Part shown: piece after piece, positions 1-8,471 of the stretch
How positions within the stretch are numbered: the first letter of the stretch is position 1
How the letters are laid out: each line of letters begins with the position of its first letter
Assembly: GCA_003558065.1 (NCBI GenBank)
Contig: PWMU01000079.1
Span: 1-64,000, forward strand
DNA length: 64,000 nucleotides
Origin: Opitutia bacterium
GTDB lineage: Bacteria > Verrucomicrobiota > Verrucomicrobiia > Opitutales > T3Sed10-336
Direction of reading: 5' to 3'
Program-made: the position numbers and the translations under genes
Notes under the pieces: generated by a model
Told to the model about the DNA's origin: nothing
Databases searched by the model: none
The model's input: the letters and a program-made list of their open reading frames with translations, nothing else

Positions 1-2
1 AA

Positions 3-812
3 GCGCAGCGGCAAAACAGCAGCCGGGCTCAAACGATTCGCTTGTGGGGCAGCCGGCCGTGGATTGTGGACCCGATCGCCGTGGGGCTTCACGGCGCGGC
101 GGAAGAAGTCGGGGTGGACGAGGAACCCTTCCTGGTGATGGAATCTCTCGGCGAGCCCGTCGAACCGGAGTCCTTGTACGAAGCGCAATTGCGCGACCGC
201 CTCGGGGAATTGCCCGGGTGGGTCGTTGAGGCCGAATCATTCTGGGAGGATTACCGGGAAGAACCGCTGGCCGCCTTCTTTTATCCGTTACGTGAGAATA
301 ATCCCGTGACGCACAATTTTCCCCAAGAGTTGTCCCTGGACTTCCTTGCCGGGGAATTCGAGTCGCTTAAACAGATGCGGCGCCATCCGAACGATTTTGA
401 AGTCGAACCCCCGCCCGAGGGCGTGTTCCGGACCGATTTGATGAAACTCAAGACAGCCGTTCACAACGTTCTTTCGTATGTCCATTCCTTTTCCGTCAGT
501 TTCGGCAGCACCACCCTCTACGCGGAACCCGGGGGGCCGGGAACCGTTACAATCGGGAAAACCGAACGGAACGGACGGAACGAACTGTCCATCCTGGTCG
601 AGTATCCGCACGAGGAACCGGACGGTTATTACGACCGCTACCCGCGGGAAATGCACGTGAGGGGAAAGTACCTCGGCGACAATAAAGCCGAGGAATGGGA
701 CGCCGCTGAGGAAATGGTGCGGGCTCTCGGCGGATCGATCGAGAAACGCAATACCTCCGGGGGCTCGGAGGTGCGGATTACGGTGCCGGAGTTGCCGGTT
801 AACGGCGAGTGA
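3..812 (+). CDS. Hypothetical protein with degenerate histidine-kinase-like C-terminus, 5' partial
   Basis: The frame is open from the left edge of the window, so the true start probably lies outside; an internal TTG at 42 is the first possible start. The last 110 residues resemble a decayed HATPase_c domain: an N-box-like helix (LKTAVHNVLSYVHSFS), then a segment ending in GGSIEKRNTSGGSEVRITVP, which follows the terminal strand pattern of sensor kinases. The glycine-rich ATP-lid motifs (DxGxG, GxGLG) are absent, so ATP binding is doubtful. The upstream part is acidic and I do not recognise it. It could be the end of a degenerate sensor or anti-sigma-like protein. Coding character is good and the stop is clear; the function is unassigned. 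Confidence 0.6.
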   Translation, partial: AQRQNSSRAQTIRLWGSRPWIVDPIAVGLHGAAEEVGVDEEPFLVMESLGEPVEPESLYEAQLRDRLGELPGWVVEAESFWEDYREEPLAAFFYPLRENNPVTHNFPQELSLDFLAGEFESLKQMRRHPNDFEVEPPPEGVFRTDLMKLKTAVHNVLSYVHSFSVSFGSTTLYAEPGGPGTVTIGKTERNGRNELSILVEYPHEEPDGYYDRYPREMHVRGKYLGDNKAEEWDAAEEMVRALGGSIEKRNTSGGSEVRITVPELPVNGE

Positions 813-1013
813 ACCGGCCCAGGAAACCGGCAGGCGGCGCGCCAAACGAAACGCGAGGAACGATTCCACCGCTTGGTCACTCGGTGTGTTTCCCGTAGCC
901 CGGAGGGGCTTCTCCCTTGACCGGGGGACCGCCGGGCGGCATGGTGCGGTTTTATCAGTGAACCGGCCCGACCGTTGTCGTGTTGGGTCGCCCTTTCTAA
1001 ACGATTTACGAGG

Positions 1014-2501
1014 ATGAACTGTTATTCGCCGCTTTCTCGCTCCGCTCTTTGCTTTATCTCCGTAACGGTATCGATTGTGTTAATTGGCTGGCGTCCGGTA
1101 ATGGCGCCTCCGTTTACCCTGGAAGGTCCGGGGGTGGAAACGGCTGATTTTCGGGTGACGGTTTTCGCCTCGGGCCTGGATTTTCCCCTGGGGATGGCGG
1201 AGCTGTCCGATGGGTCGATTCTCGCGACGAGCAGCGAAGGCACGCGGTTCTTCAATTCGAGCGGAAAGCTCGTCAGGTTGGTGGATTCCAACGGGGACGG
1301 CGTGGCGGATGGACCGCCTCAGGTGTTGTACGACGACCTGCCCGGTTCGTTGACTGCCGTCTGTGTCGGGGGAGACCTGGTATTTGTGATGGCGGTCGGT
1401 CGACCGCTGACGATTCTGCGCAAGGGGGATTCGCCCTCGGATCCTCTGAGTTTTGTCGGTGAGATTGAGTTCGACTACAGCGACGGATCGACGACCTACC
1501 ATGCGCATTCGGCGCTGGAATTGCGGGAAACACCGGGAGTTTCGGAGAGCTACGACTTGTTCTTTCAGATCGGGTCCGAAAGCAATTTCGAGGAATCGGC
1601 CCGGACGGCGACCCTCTCGAGCACGACGGTCGCCGATGTCGGCGGAACCCTGGCGGCGGATTCGGCCCACATGATGACGATTGCGGACGAGGGGAAGCAG
1701 GTGAGGATGACCGATGTCGTACGGATAGGCTCGGGGCTTCGCAACGCGGCCGGGGACACCTTTCATCCCGCCACCGGAGACCTGTATTTCCAGGACAATG
1801 GAATCGACGGGCTGGAGGTGGCTACCGAGCCCCACAGCGCGGACGAGCTGAATTTCATCGCCCGCGAGGAGATCGGTCAAAAACCGGTTCCCGATTTCGG
1901 TTTTCCCGACAACTACACCGCCTACCGCACCGGCGAGGTCGTCGGGGGCGAAGGGGTGCAACCGGTCATCGCCTTTCAACCGATCCCGGATCCGGATACA
2001 GGGCTGCGCAGTGAGGGACCCAACAACATCACCTTCGCCCCACCGGGCTTTCCTGACGGGCTTAACACGGGAATCTTCCTGGGATTTCACGGGATATTCA
2101 ATCAGGGCGGTTTGGACAACGACCAGAACCCGGTCGTGTACGCAGATCCCGACACCGGTGAGTATTTCCATATTATCCGGGGCCAGCAGGAGGGTGTCGG
2201 TCACTTGATTGGCCTGCATGCCACGCGCGATTCGCTTTTTGTGGCCGACCTGGTAACCGGGGGCAGCCTGAACGACGGGGCCGGTCAGGGTGTCATCTAC
2301 CAGATTCAGGCGGTGATTCCTCCGACGCCGCCGCAACTCGCGTCACGACGGATCGGGCGGGAGCTGGAACTGACCTGGGATCGGGGCGTCCTTCAGGAAT
2401 CGGATGACCTGGAAGGAGAGTGGGAAGAGGTTGAAAACGCCTTCAGTCCCTACGTGATCGAGCCCGAGGGAACACGCCGGTTTTTCCGTGCTGCTTATTG
2501 A
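1014..2501 (+). CDS. Secreted PQQ-dependent sorbosone dehydrogenase-like beta-propeller protein
   Basis: This 495-residue protein begins with a hydrophobic signal segment (residues about 8-30). The ATG at 1014 was preferred over an in-frame TTG at 975 because it places the signal at the N-terminus. The body starts with a strand pattern (FRVTVFASGLDFPLGMAEL) typical of the glucose/sorbosone dehydrogenase six-bladed propeller, followed by GDLYFQDNGID- and NNITFAPPGFP-like blades. The last 55 residues are a separate small beta module (LTWDRGVLQESDDL to RRFFRAAY) that recurs in two other secreted proteins of this window. It is probably periplasmic or surface exposed and may oxidise a sugar, but PQQ-binding residues cannot be confirmed by eye. 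The SDR gene starts 3 bases after its stop, which suggests an operon. Confidence 0.75.
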   Translation: MNCYSPLSRSALCFISVTVSIVLIGWRPVMAPPFTLEGPGVETADFRVTVFASGLDFPLGMAELSDGSILATSSEGTRFFNSSGKLVRLVDSNGDGVADGPPQVLYDDLPGSLTAVCVGGDLVFVMAVGRPLTILRKGDSPSDPLSFVGEIEFDYSDGSTTYHAHSALELRETPGVSESYDLFFQIGSESNFEESARTATLSSTTVADVGGTLAADSAHMMTIADEGKQVRMTDVVRIGSGLRNAAGDTFHPATGDLYFQDNGIDGLEVATEPHSADELNFIAREEIGQKPVPDFGFPDNYTAYRTGEVVGGEGVQPVIAFQPIPDPDTGLRSEGPNNITFAPPGFPDGLNTGIFLGFHGIFNQGGLDNDQNPVVYADPDTGEYFHIIRGQQEGVGHLIGLHATRDSLFVADLVTGGSLNDGAGQGVIYQIQAVIPPTPPQLASRRIGRELELTWDRGVLQESDDLEGEWEEVENAFSPYVIEPEGTRRFFRAAY

Positions 2502-2504
2502 GCC

Positions 2505-3302
2505 ATGACTGCTTCGAAGGAATCCCCTGTGCCCCGGAACGGCTCGCTTTTCGACCTGGCCGGAAAGGTTATTCTCGTGACCGGTTCGACCGGCGGGCTC
2601 GGATCGGCGATCGCGCGCGGGCTTGCCGAGAACGGGGCGACCGTTGTCCTGAACGGACGCAATCGCGAGAAGCTGGATGCCACCGTCGAAGGCTTCCGGG
2701 AGGCCGGCCTGGACGCGCACGGGGCCGTTTTCGATGTCACGGATTTCGACTCCATTCATGCGCGGATTAAGCGGATCGAGAGCGGGATTGGCCCGATCGA
2801 AGTGCTGGTCAACAACGCTGGAATCACCCGGCGGGCCAGCCTGGAGGTTCTGGAGGAATCCGATTGGCGCGAAGTCATCGATACCAACCTGACGGCCGCC
2901 TTCCTGGTGGCCAAGGCGGTTGTTCCCGGGATGATCGAGCGCAGGCGGGGCAAGATCATCAATATCGGCTCGCTGATGAGCGAACTCGGCCGGGCAACCA
3001 CCGGTGCGTACGCCGCTTCCAAGGGCGGGATCAAGATGCTGACGCGGGCGATGACCGCGGACTGGGCCGTCCACAACATTCAGGTGAACGCGATTGGGCC
3101 CGGGTATTTTGCCACGCAACTGACTCGTCCGCTTGTGGAAAATCAGGAGTTCACAGATTGGCTCAACAAACGGACGCCGGTGGGACGGTGGGGGCGGCCC
3201 GAAGAACTGATCGGAACGGCCGTGTTTTTTTCCTCGGCGGCCTCCGATTTCGTCAACGGACAGATCCTCTACGTCGACGGCGGCATCCAGGCGGTGCTGT
3301 AG
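2505..3302 (+). CDS. SDR-family oxidoreductase, gluconate 5-dehydrogenase-like
   Basis: A classical short-chain dehydrogenase of 265 residues. It has the cofactor motif TGSTGGLG near residue 27, NNAG near residue 103, the catalytic Ser in NIGSLMSE, and YAASK as the Tyr-Lys pair, followed by NAIGPGYFATQLT and the C-terminal FVNGQILYVDGG typical of this subfamily. Length and motifs fit gluconate 5-dehydrogenase / 2-deoxy-D-gluconate 3-dehydrogenase enzymes that interconvert gluconate and 5-ketogluconate with NAD(P). The ATG lies 3 bases after the preceding stop. With the gluconokinase gene 4.5 kb downstream, this supports a gluconate or ketogluconate branch. Substrate assignment among close SDRs is uncertain. 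Confidence 0.85.
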   Translation: MTASKESPVPRNGSLFDLAGKVILVTGSTGGLGSAIARGLAENGATVVLNGRNREKLDATVEGFREAGLDAHGAVFDVTDFDSIHARIKRIESGIGPIEVLVNNAGITRRASLEVLEESDWREVIDTNLTAAFLVAKAVVPGMIERRRGKIINIGSLMSELGRATTGAYAASKGGIKMLTRAMTADWAVHNIQVNAIGPGYFATQLTRPLVENQEFTDWLNKRTPVGRWGRPEELIGTAVFFSSAASDFVNGQILYVDGGIQAVL

Positions 3303-3330
3303 CCTCCGGCCTCTCCCTTCGCCGGAGGCT
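3301..3330 (+). terminator. Strong hairpin after the SDR gene
   Basis: A perfect 10-bp inverted repeat (AGCCTCCGGC and GCCGGAGGCT) with a 10-base loop begins inside the SDR stop codon. No run of T follows, so it may be a processing or attenuating hairpin rather than a true intrinsic terminator. Confidence 0.5.
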
Positions 3331-3538
3331 TACGGAGGCAGTTTGCCGGATGAAGTACGCCGAAGACGGAATCCGCTGGGTCAACGATGTAAACGATAAA
3401 GGCGTTGAGGGGTTCCGGTTCTCACAGCATGCTGCCTGTTATTGATGAATGACCCCGGTCCGGATGTGCATTGAATTGCTTGAATCGCCGGTTCGGCTTT
3501 CCATGAATTGCCTTCAACCCTAACCCACTATAAGACCC
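3331..3538. other. Intergenic region before the glycine-rich protein gene
   Basis: About 210 bases without a convincing gene. A 31-codon open frame starting near 3351 has no recognisable product. The region presumably carries the promoter and leader of the gene starting at 3539; I see no clear -35/-10 pair. Confidence 0.4.
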
Positions 3539-6500
3539 ATGAAAGCGACCCTTCGTATCGCCCGTTCGTACATCCCCGTTTATTTGCTCTGTGCGGGTTT
3601 CCTTTTATTTATCTTCAATCCGGCCGCCGCCCAGGAGGAAGAGCCTCTTGTCCTCGTCGAAGAGGATTTTTCGGAGTTTGAGGTGGGCGGGCAGCCCGAG
3701 CTCGACGCAGTCCGCCCTAACAATAACGTCGGCGCCGACGAGTCATTCCCGATTCCGTTCGGGAGTGCGGTCGGAGCGCTTGTGGTCGGGCCGGAGAGCG
3801 AGCCGGCCTCGAGTCTTCCCAACGGCGACAACCAAAGCCTCCGCCTCTACGACTACACCGATGGGGATATTGCCTATGCGGGGATGAACTTTGTGGATGT
3901 GGCCAGCCGCCGCGATGTCAGGCTGGATTTTCGCTTTCAGCGTTCGACTTCCTTCAGCCGGTTCAGCGATGAGGACGGCCTTTATGTGACCATCGGCGCA
4001 CGCGGCGAAGTCGGCGAAGTCACCCACACCGACGCGGGGAATCGCAACTTTGAATTACGCCTCTTCAACGACGGCGGCTACATCGCCGCCGGCGCGACCT
4101 CGGAGAGCGGAAACTTCGAAACGGGCGGGGACCTCGGCGTGCATGATGTTTCGATCTTTGCCAATGCGGACGCCGAGGAGTCCCTGGAATACGAAGGCCC
4201 GCAGGGGTCGGTCACTTTGCCGGGGCTCGCGGTGAACGTCTACATCAACGGCAGTCGTGTGGTCGAGGAGATGCAGATGCGTCACGACCGGCGCGTGGGT
4301 AAAGTGGCTTTCATGGCCGGCGACGATCCGGACAAGGCCGAAATCGATTTCATTATCGACGATGTGGTGATATCGGAACTTCGCCGCGAGGATCCGCCGG
4401 CCCTGCCGTTCCCGGAGTTTTTCGAGGATTTTTCCGAGCGTGAAGTCGGCGAGCAGCCGCGGGATCTTTTCGGCACCGGCAACAACATCCGTCCGAGCAG
4501 CAATTCGGGCCAGGACGCGGAGCTTCCCCTGCAGGGTTCCGGGGCGGTCGGGGTCGTGGTGGTCGACGAAACCACCGAACCGGTCCCGGCCATCGACGGG
4601 CGCAGCCTGCGGATGTACGACTACAGCGGCGATATCGCGTTCGCCCAGCACCGCTTTCTACGCCAGCCCACCGAGGAGCGTCCCGATATCCGGTTCGATT
4701 TCCAGTTTCGGCGCTCGGCCGGGTTTGCGCGCACCAGTGACAGTGAGCGGGTGATGGTCTCCATGGGCGAGCAGGCCGACGGGGACACCTTGCGCACGAA
4801 CGCGCCAAAGGCCTTCGAGGTCCGCATCTGGAACGATGGAATGATCGGAACCGGCGCCAGCGGGACCTCCGACGAATTCCGCTACGAGGACGAGGATGCC
4901 GAGGAACTCGGCGTGCACGACGTCACCGTTTACGCCAATTCCGGCGAGAACGTGCTCGTCTTCGAAGATCTTAACGAGGAGGAGCGCTCGCTCGATCCCT
5001 ATTCGTTCACGACCTTTGTCAACGGCGAGTTGATCGACGAGAACCGGGGCTTCCGCGGCGGAAGCGACAACACCCCGCTCGGATCATTCGCCATTCAGAC
5101 GGGAACCGGAATGGCCGCGGAGAACATGGATATGGTGTTCGACAACATCCGAGTTTCCCAATTCCTGGGCGACGACGAACTGGACCTCGGGCAACCCGGG
5201 GTGCCGGACGAGATTCTGTTCTCTCAGGTTCCCCTCGGGCGCACCTGGGGAAGCGATCCCATGCCGGGCGCCGAAGTGGCGATACGCGCGGAGGTGAGGG
5301 ATGCGTTCAATGTTCCTTTGGCCGGGCGCGAAGTGACCTTTTCCGTCGACACCGGCGGCGGTTCCCTGGCCGAACCGACGACGGTCGAGACCGATGTGGA
5401 CGGTGCGGTGAGAGTCGTCTACACCACCGCCGAAGGGGATCCCGAAACGGCGTCGATCCGGGCCTCGGTCGGGGAGATTGACGACCTGTGGGACGTGGCT
5501 TCCACCCTCCCGGGGCCGGTGACCGATATCGAAGCCACAGGCGGCAGTGTTTCGACCTTCAGCGACGAGCACGGGGAGTTTCGTGTTCACACGTTCACGA
5601 ACGAGGGCGCCGATACCTTTGAAATCACCTCCGGTTCGGGCGAGATCGAGGTCCTCGTGGTCGCCGGCGGCGGCGGCGGCGGCGGCAGCAGCAATAACCG
5701 CTGGGGCGGTGCGGGGGCCGGCGCCGGCGGTTTGATCCAGACGGTGCTCGGCGCCGAGTCGGGAACCTACGATCTGGCGGTGGGGGCCGGCGGCGCCGGC
5801 GGAGTCGGGGACAGCAACGCGGGAGAGCAGGGCGAGGACTCGGTTTTCGGCGACCTGGTGGCCCTGGGGGGGGCCCGGGCCCGCGGACAGAATAACCAGT
5901 ACGACGGCGGCAGCGGCAGCGGCGGCGCGCCGCAGAGCAGTACGGCTGCACATCATGGCGGCAGGGGGCTGCAGCCGGAGTCGGCCTCCGGCGGGTTCGG
6001 CAACGACGGCGGCTGGGGTACCGAAGCGATCGGCAACGACCGTGCCGGAGGCGGCGGGGGCGGTGCCGGGAGCCCCGGCGGCGATGCCGGCCCGAGTACG
6101 GGCGGTGACGGCGGAGACGGGTGGCTGTCCTTCATCACGGGCACCGGCGTGTACTACGCCGGCGGCGGTGGTGGCGCCGGACGCCATGTCGGCGGCGAAG
6201 GCGGCCTTGGCGGCGGCGGCGGCGGTACGGTCGACGGCGACGGTGAGTCTGCTGCTCCGAACACGGGCGGGGGCGGCGGCGCTTCCAGTCTCGGCGAAGA
6301 CCGCACCGGAGGCGACGGCGGATCGGGCATCGTGGTCGTCCGCTACAAGATCGGCGAGGCGCCCGACGTTTCCGATCCGGATCCGGACCGGGTGCCGACT
6401 GTCACGGCGGGCCGCGTTTCCGGAACCGACGACCTTCGCCTGTCCTGGCTGAGCCTGGAAGGCCAGACCTACCTCCTCCAGCGTTCGGAGAATCTGACTG

Positions 6501-6616
6501 ACTGGGAGGACACCGATGCTTCTTTCGAGGGCGACGGCACCGTTCTGGAGCATATCCTTGAAGGCCTCGGGGACGATCCTCGTGAATTCTTCCGCTTGCT
6601 GATTGAAGAAGATTGA
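3539..6616 (+). CDS. Large secreted protein: two laminin-G-like repeats, Ig-like domain, glycine-rich domain
   Basis: A 1025-residue exported protein. Residues 1-31 are a signal peptide ending PAAAQ. Residues about 41-282 and 296-545 are two homologous beta-sandwich repeats that open with EDFSE...EVG.QP and share SLR.YDY and ELGVHDV-type blocks, LamG/concanavalin-like in pattern. Residues about 556-659 look like a bacterial Ig-like (Big_1/invasin) domain (AEVRDAFNVPLAGREVTFSV). Residues about 661-936 form a glycine-rich domain that opens with EIEVLVVAGGGGGGGSS and closes with GSGIVVVRYK, the pattern of bacterial Gly_rich_2-type domains. The last 65 residues are the Phe-Phe-Arg tail module seen in other secreted proteins here. 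It is probably a cell-surface or matrix protein, perhaps carbohydrate binding. It stands alone between two hairpins. Confidence 0.8.
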   Translation: MKATLRIARSYIPVYLLCAGFLLFIFNPAAAQEEEPLVLVEEDFSEFEVGGQPELDAVRPNNNVGADESFPIPFGSAVGALVVGPESEPASSLPNGDNQSLRLYDYTDGDIAYAGMNFVDVASRRDVRLDFRFQRSTSFSRFSDEDGLYVTIGARGEVGEVTHTDAGNRNFELRLFNDGGYIAAGATSESGNFETGGDLGVHDVSIFANADAEESLEYEGPQGSVTLPGLAVNVYINGSRVVEEMQMRHDRRVGKVAFMAGDDPDKAEIDFIIDDVVISELRREDPPALPFPEFFEDFSEREVGEQPRDLFGTGNNIRPSSNSGQDAELPLQGSGAVGVVVVDETTEPVPAIDGRSLRMYDYSGDIAFAQHRFLRQPTEERPDIRFDFQFRRSAGFARTSDSERVMVSMGEQADGDTLRTNAPKAFEVRIWNDGMIGTGASGTSDEFRYEDEDAEELGVHDVTVYANSGENVLVFEDLNEEERSLDPYSFTTFVNGELIDENRGFRGGSDNTPLGSFAIQTGTGMAAENMDMVFDNIRVSQFLGDDELDLGQPGVPDEILFSQVPLGRTWGSDPMPGAEVAIRAEVRDAFNVPLAGREVTFSVDTGGGSLAEPTTVETDVDGAVRVVYTTAEGDPETASIRASVGEIDDLWDVASTLPGPVTDIEATGGSVSTFSDEHGEFRVHTFTNEGADTFEITSGSGEIEVLVVAGGGGGGGSSNNRWGGAGAGAGGLIQTVLGAESGTYDLAVGAGGAGGVGDSNAGEQGEDSVFGDLVALGGARARGQNNQYDGGSGSGGAPQSSTAAHHGGRGLQPESASGGFGNDGGWGTEAIGNDRAGGGGGGAGSPGGDAGPSTGGDGGDGWLSFITGTGVYYAGGGGGAGRHVGGEGGLGGGGGGTVDGDGESAAPNTGGGGGASSLGEDRTGGDGGSGIVVVRYKIGEAPDVSDPDPDRVPTVTAGRVSGTDDLRLSWLSLEGQTYLLQRSENLTDWEDTDASFEGDGTVLEHILEGLGDDPREFFRLLIEED
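5664..5690 (+). repeat. GGC triplet tract encoding poly-glycine
   Basis: A short run of GGC codons in the glycine-rich domain encodes GGGGGGG. Its triplet unit would let slippage change length without breaking the frame. Confidence 0.7.
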
Positions 6617-6629
6617 GCGAAGGAAACGG

Positions 6630-6669
6630 GATTGCGGCGGCGGCTTAACGGCCGCTGCCGCAATCTTTT
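6630..6669 (+). terminator. Intrinsic terminator of the glycine-rich protein gene
   Basis: A 15-bp GC-rich stem (GATTGCGGCGGCGGC paired with a near-complementary arm ending GCAATC) with a short loop, followed by TTTT. It lies 13 bases after the stop codon and is one of the clearest rho-independent terminators in the window. Confidence 0.8.
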
Positions 6670-6690
6670 GGTTCCAGGCAGATTGACGAT

Positions 6691-7806
6691 ATGAAGTTTT
6701 TTCTGAAATCCGACCCCGGTCGGATTCCGTTTCCGCGTGACGAAACACTGGCCAGGGCGCGGAACGCGCTTTCGGTGACTCCGTTTCACATCACCGACGT
6801 CGCGGCTCACATGAGCGAAGGCGGCATTCACGATTACTATTCCAACGGAGACTACTGGTGGCCGAATCCGGAGACGCGGGATGGCCTGCCCTACGTGCGG
6901 CGCGACGGGGAGACCAATCCGGATTTTTTCTTCGCGCACCGCAAATTCATCAGGAATCTCAGCGAGCACGTGGCCCACCTGGCCGGCGCCTATTTGCTTA
7001 CGGGCGAAGACCGGTTCGCGGCCAGGGCGTGCCGGTTTCTCAAGGAGTTTTTTCTGGACGAAGCAACGAAGATGAATCCGCACCTTTGCTACGCCCAGGC
7101 CATCCCCGGGGTTTGTCCGGGACGGGGTGTCGGGATTATCGATACGCTGCACCTGATCGATATCCCGGTGGCCGTGGAGGCGATGCGGGAATCGCCGGAG
7201 TTTCCGGATGAGGTTGTGACTGGCCTTGTGGCCTGGTTTTCGGAGTACCTCGAATGGATGACCACCCACCAGTACGGGATCGACGAGAGGGAACAGAAAA
7301 ACAATCACGGCATTTGCTGGTCGGTTCAGGCGGGGGTGTTCGCCCGGTTTACGCGGAACGTTCGCGTCATGGATTACCTGCGGACGCGCTACCGCGAGGT
7401 GCAGCTTCCTGGACAAATGGCCGAAGACGGAAGCTTTCCGGCCGAGCTCGGACGCACGAAACCCTACGGGTATTCGATTTTCGTATTGGATAATTTGGTA
7501 ACGCTCTGCCACGTCCTCTCCGAACCCGGAAACGATCTCTGGGAATTCACTCTCGAGGACGGACGCGGCATCCGGAAGGGCATCGATTTTATCGTTCCCT
7601 ACATGCGCAAGAAAGAGACCTGGCCCCACCCGCCGGATGTCCAGCACTTTGAAGGCTGGCCCGCGCGGATCTCGTTTCTCCTTTTCGCCGGTATCGCCTT
7701 CGGAGACGACGGGTACGTCGACCTTTGGCAGCAACTTCCCGAACCCGACGACGACGAAGTCAAACGCAACACCGCGATCAAACAGCCGCTTGCCTGGCTG
7801 CGGTAG
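6691..7806 (+). CDS. Alginate lyase superfamily protein, no signal peptide
   Basis: A 371-residue alpha-helical protein of the alginate-lyase family (PF05426 / PL5-like fold). It shows YWWPNPETRDGLPYVRRDGE near residue 54, the family's substrate-cleft asparagine-histidine motif KNNHGICW near residue 205, and a degenerate PAELGRTKPYGYS segment where typical members read GRQPYEIxRTRSxxYH. There is no signal peptide, so it is predicted to be cytoplasmic, unlike the paralogue at 10957. It may act on oligosaccharides after uptake, as a lyase or as a related eliminase or hydrolase. The start 22 bases after the preceding terminator is well placed. Substrate is not determined. Confidence 0.8.
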   Translation: MKFFLKSDPGRIPFPRDETLARARNALSVTPFHITDVAAHMSEGGIHDYYSNGDYWWPNPETRDGLPYVRRDGETNPDFFFAHRKFIRNLSEHVAHLAGAYLLTGEDRFAARACRFLKEFFLDEATKMNPHLCYAQAIPGVCPGRGVGIIDTLHLIDIPVAVEAMRESPEFPDEVVTGLVAWFSEYLEWMTTHQYGIDEREQKNNHGICWSVQAGVFARFTRNVRVMDYLRTRYREVQLPGQMAEDGSFPAELGRTKPYGYSIFVLDNLVTLCHVLSEPGNDLWEFTLEDGRGIRKGIDFIVPYMRKKETWPHPPDVQHFEGWPARISFLLFAGIAFGDDGYVDLWQQLPEPDDDEVKRNTAIKQPLAWLR

Positions 7807-7842
7807 GCGTGGGGCGGTTGTACCGGGGAAGAGCGTTCGGGA

Positions 7843-8358
7843 TCAGCGACCCTTCCGTATCCGTTCCAGCATTTCCAGAACGAGCGTTTCCGGCGGTTGC
7901 GACGCGTCGAGGCAAAGAGCTTCTTCCGCCCCGGGCTCCTCGAGGGCGGCGAATTGGGAGCCGGCGATCGAGGGGCCCGCAAAATGATCTTCCCGGCCGG
8001 CCAATCGTTCTGTGGCCTTTTCGGGAGAAAGCTTCAGATAAACCAACAGCACCGGCTCTCCCGGCCGGACCAGGATTTCCCGGTACTTTCGTTTTAGCGC
8101 GGAACACGTGAAAACGGCCGGGGTGTCTTCCGCAAGGCAGCCTTCGATCCGTTCCCGGATCCGGTGGAGCCACGGCAGCCGGTCGGCGTCGGTCAGCCCT
8201 TCACCGCGGCGCATCTTTTCTTTCGCTCCCGCCCCGTGAAAGTCGTCTCCGTCGAAAAAAAGAGCGTTCAGGCGACCGGCCGCGAGCCGGCCCAGCGTCG
8301 TTTTCCCGCATCCGGCGACTCCTGTGAAGACAATGATTTTCGCGGCTGGTCCGGTCAT
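7843..8358 (-). CDS. gntK: Gluconokinase
   Basis: A 171-residue kinase of the thermoresistant gluconokinase family. It has the P-loop GVAGCGKTT near residue 14, FFDGDDFHGAGAKEKM (the FxDGDxxH gluconate/Mg motif), a Leu-rich LTDADRLPWL segment, and CSALKRKYR. These are the diagnostic blocks of GntK/IdnK, which phosphorylates gluconate to 6-phosphogluconate with ATP. The frame stays open further upstream, but the ATG at 8358 gives the normal family length. It converges with the lyase gene ending at 7806. The LacI regulator lies upstream on the same strand, 113 bases away, so the two may share a transcript. Confidence 0.92.
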   Translation of the reverse strand: MTGPAAKIIVFTGVAGCGKTTLGRLAAGRLNALFFDGDDFHGAGAKEKMRRGEGLTDADRLPWLHRIRERIEGCLAEDTPAVFTCSALKRKYREILVRPGEPVLLVYLKLSPEKATERLAGREDHFAGPSIAGSQFAALEEPGAEEALCLDASQPPETLVLEMLERIRKGR

Positions 8359-8471
8359 GGCGATGCGGAGTATCGAGAGTCGAGTGGGGGAGTGTCGAGT
8401 GCGGAAAAGTCTGACCGGTATTGGGGGAACCGCGATCCGAAAGGTCGTTCTTTCTGAAGGAGACCGTGACG
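8359..8471. other. Spacer with degenerate GAGTGTCGAGT repeats
   Basis: The spacer between lacI-type gene and gntK contains imperfect tandem copies of a GAGT(G/A)TCGAG unit around 8369-8402. No gene or obvious promoter is visible. Confidence 0.5.

Noticed and set aside
1080-2336. Long minus-strand frame opposite the sorbosone dehydrogenase-like gene
   Set aside because: Arg/His/Val-rich translation typical of reversed GC-rich coding sequence, no motifs.
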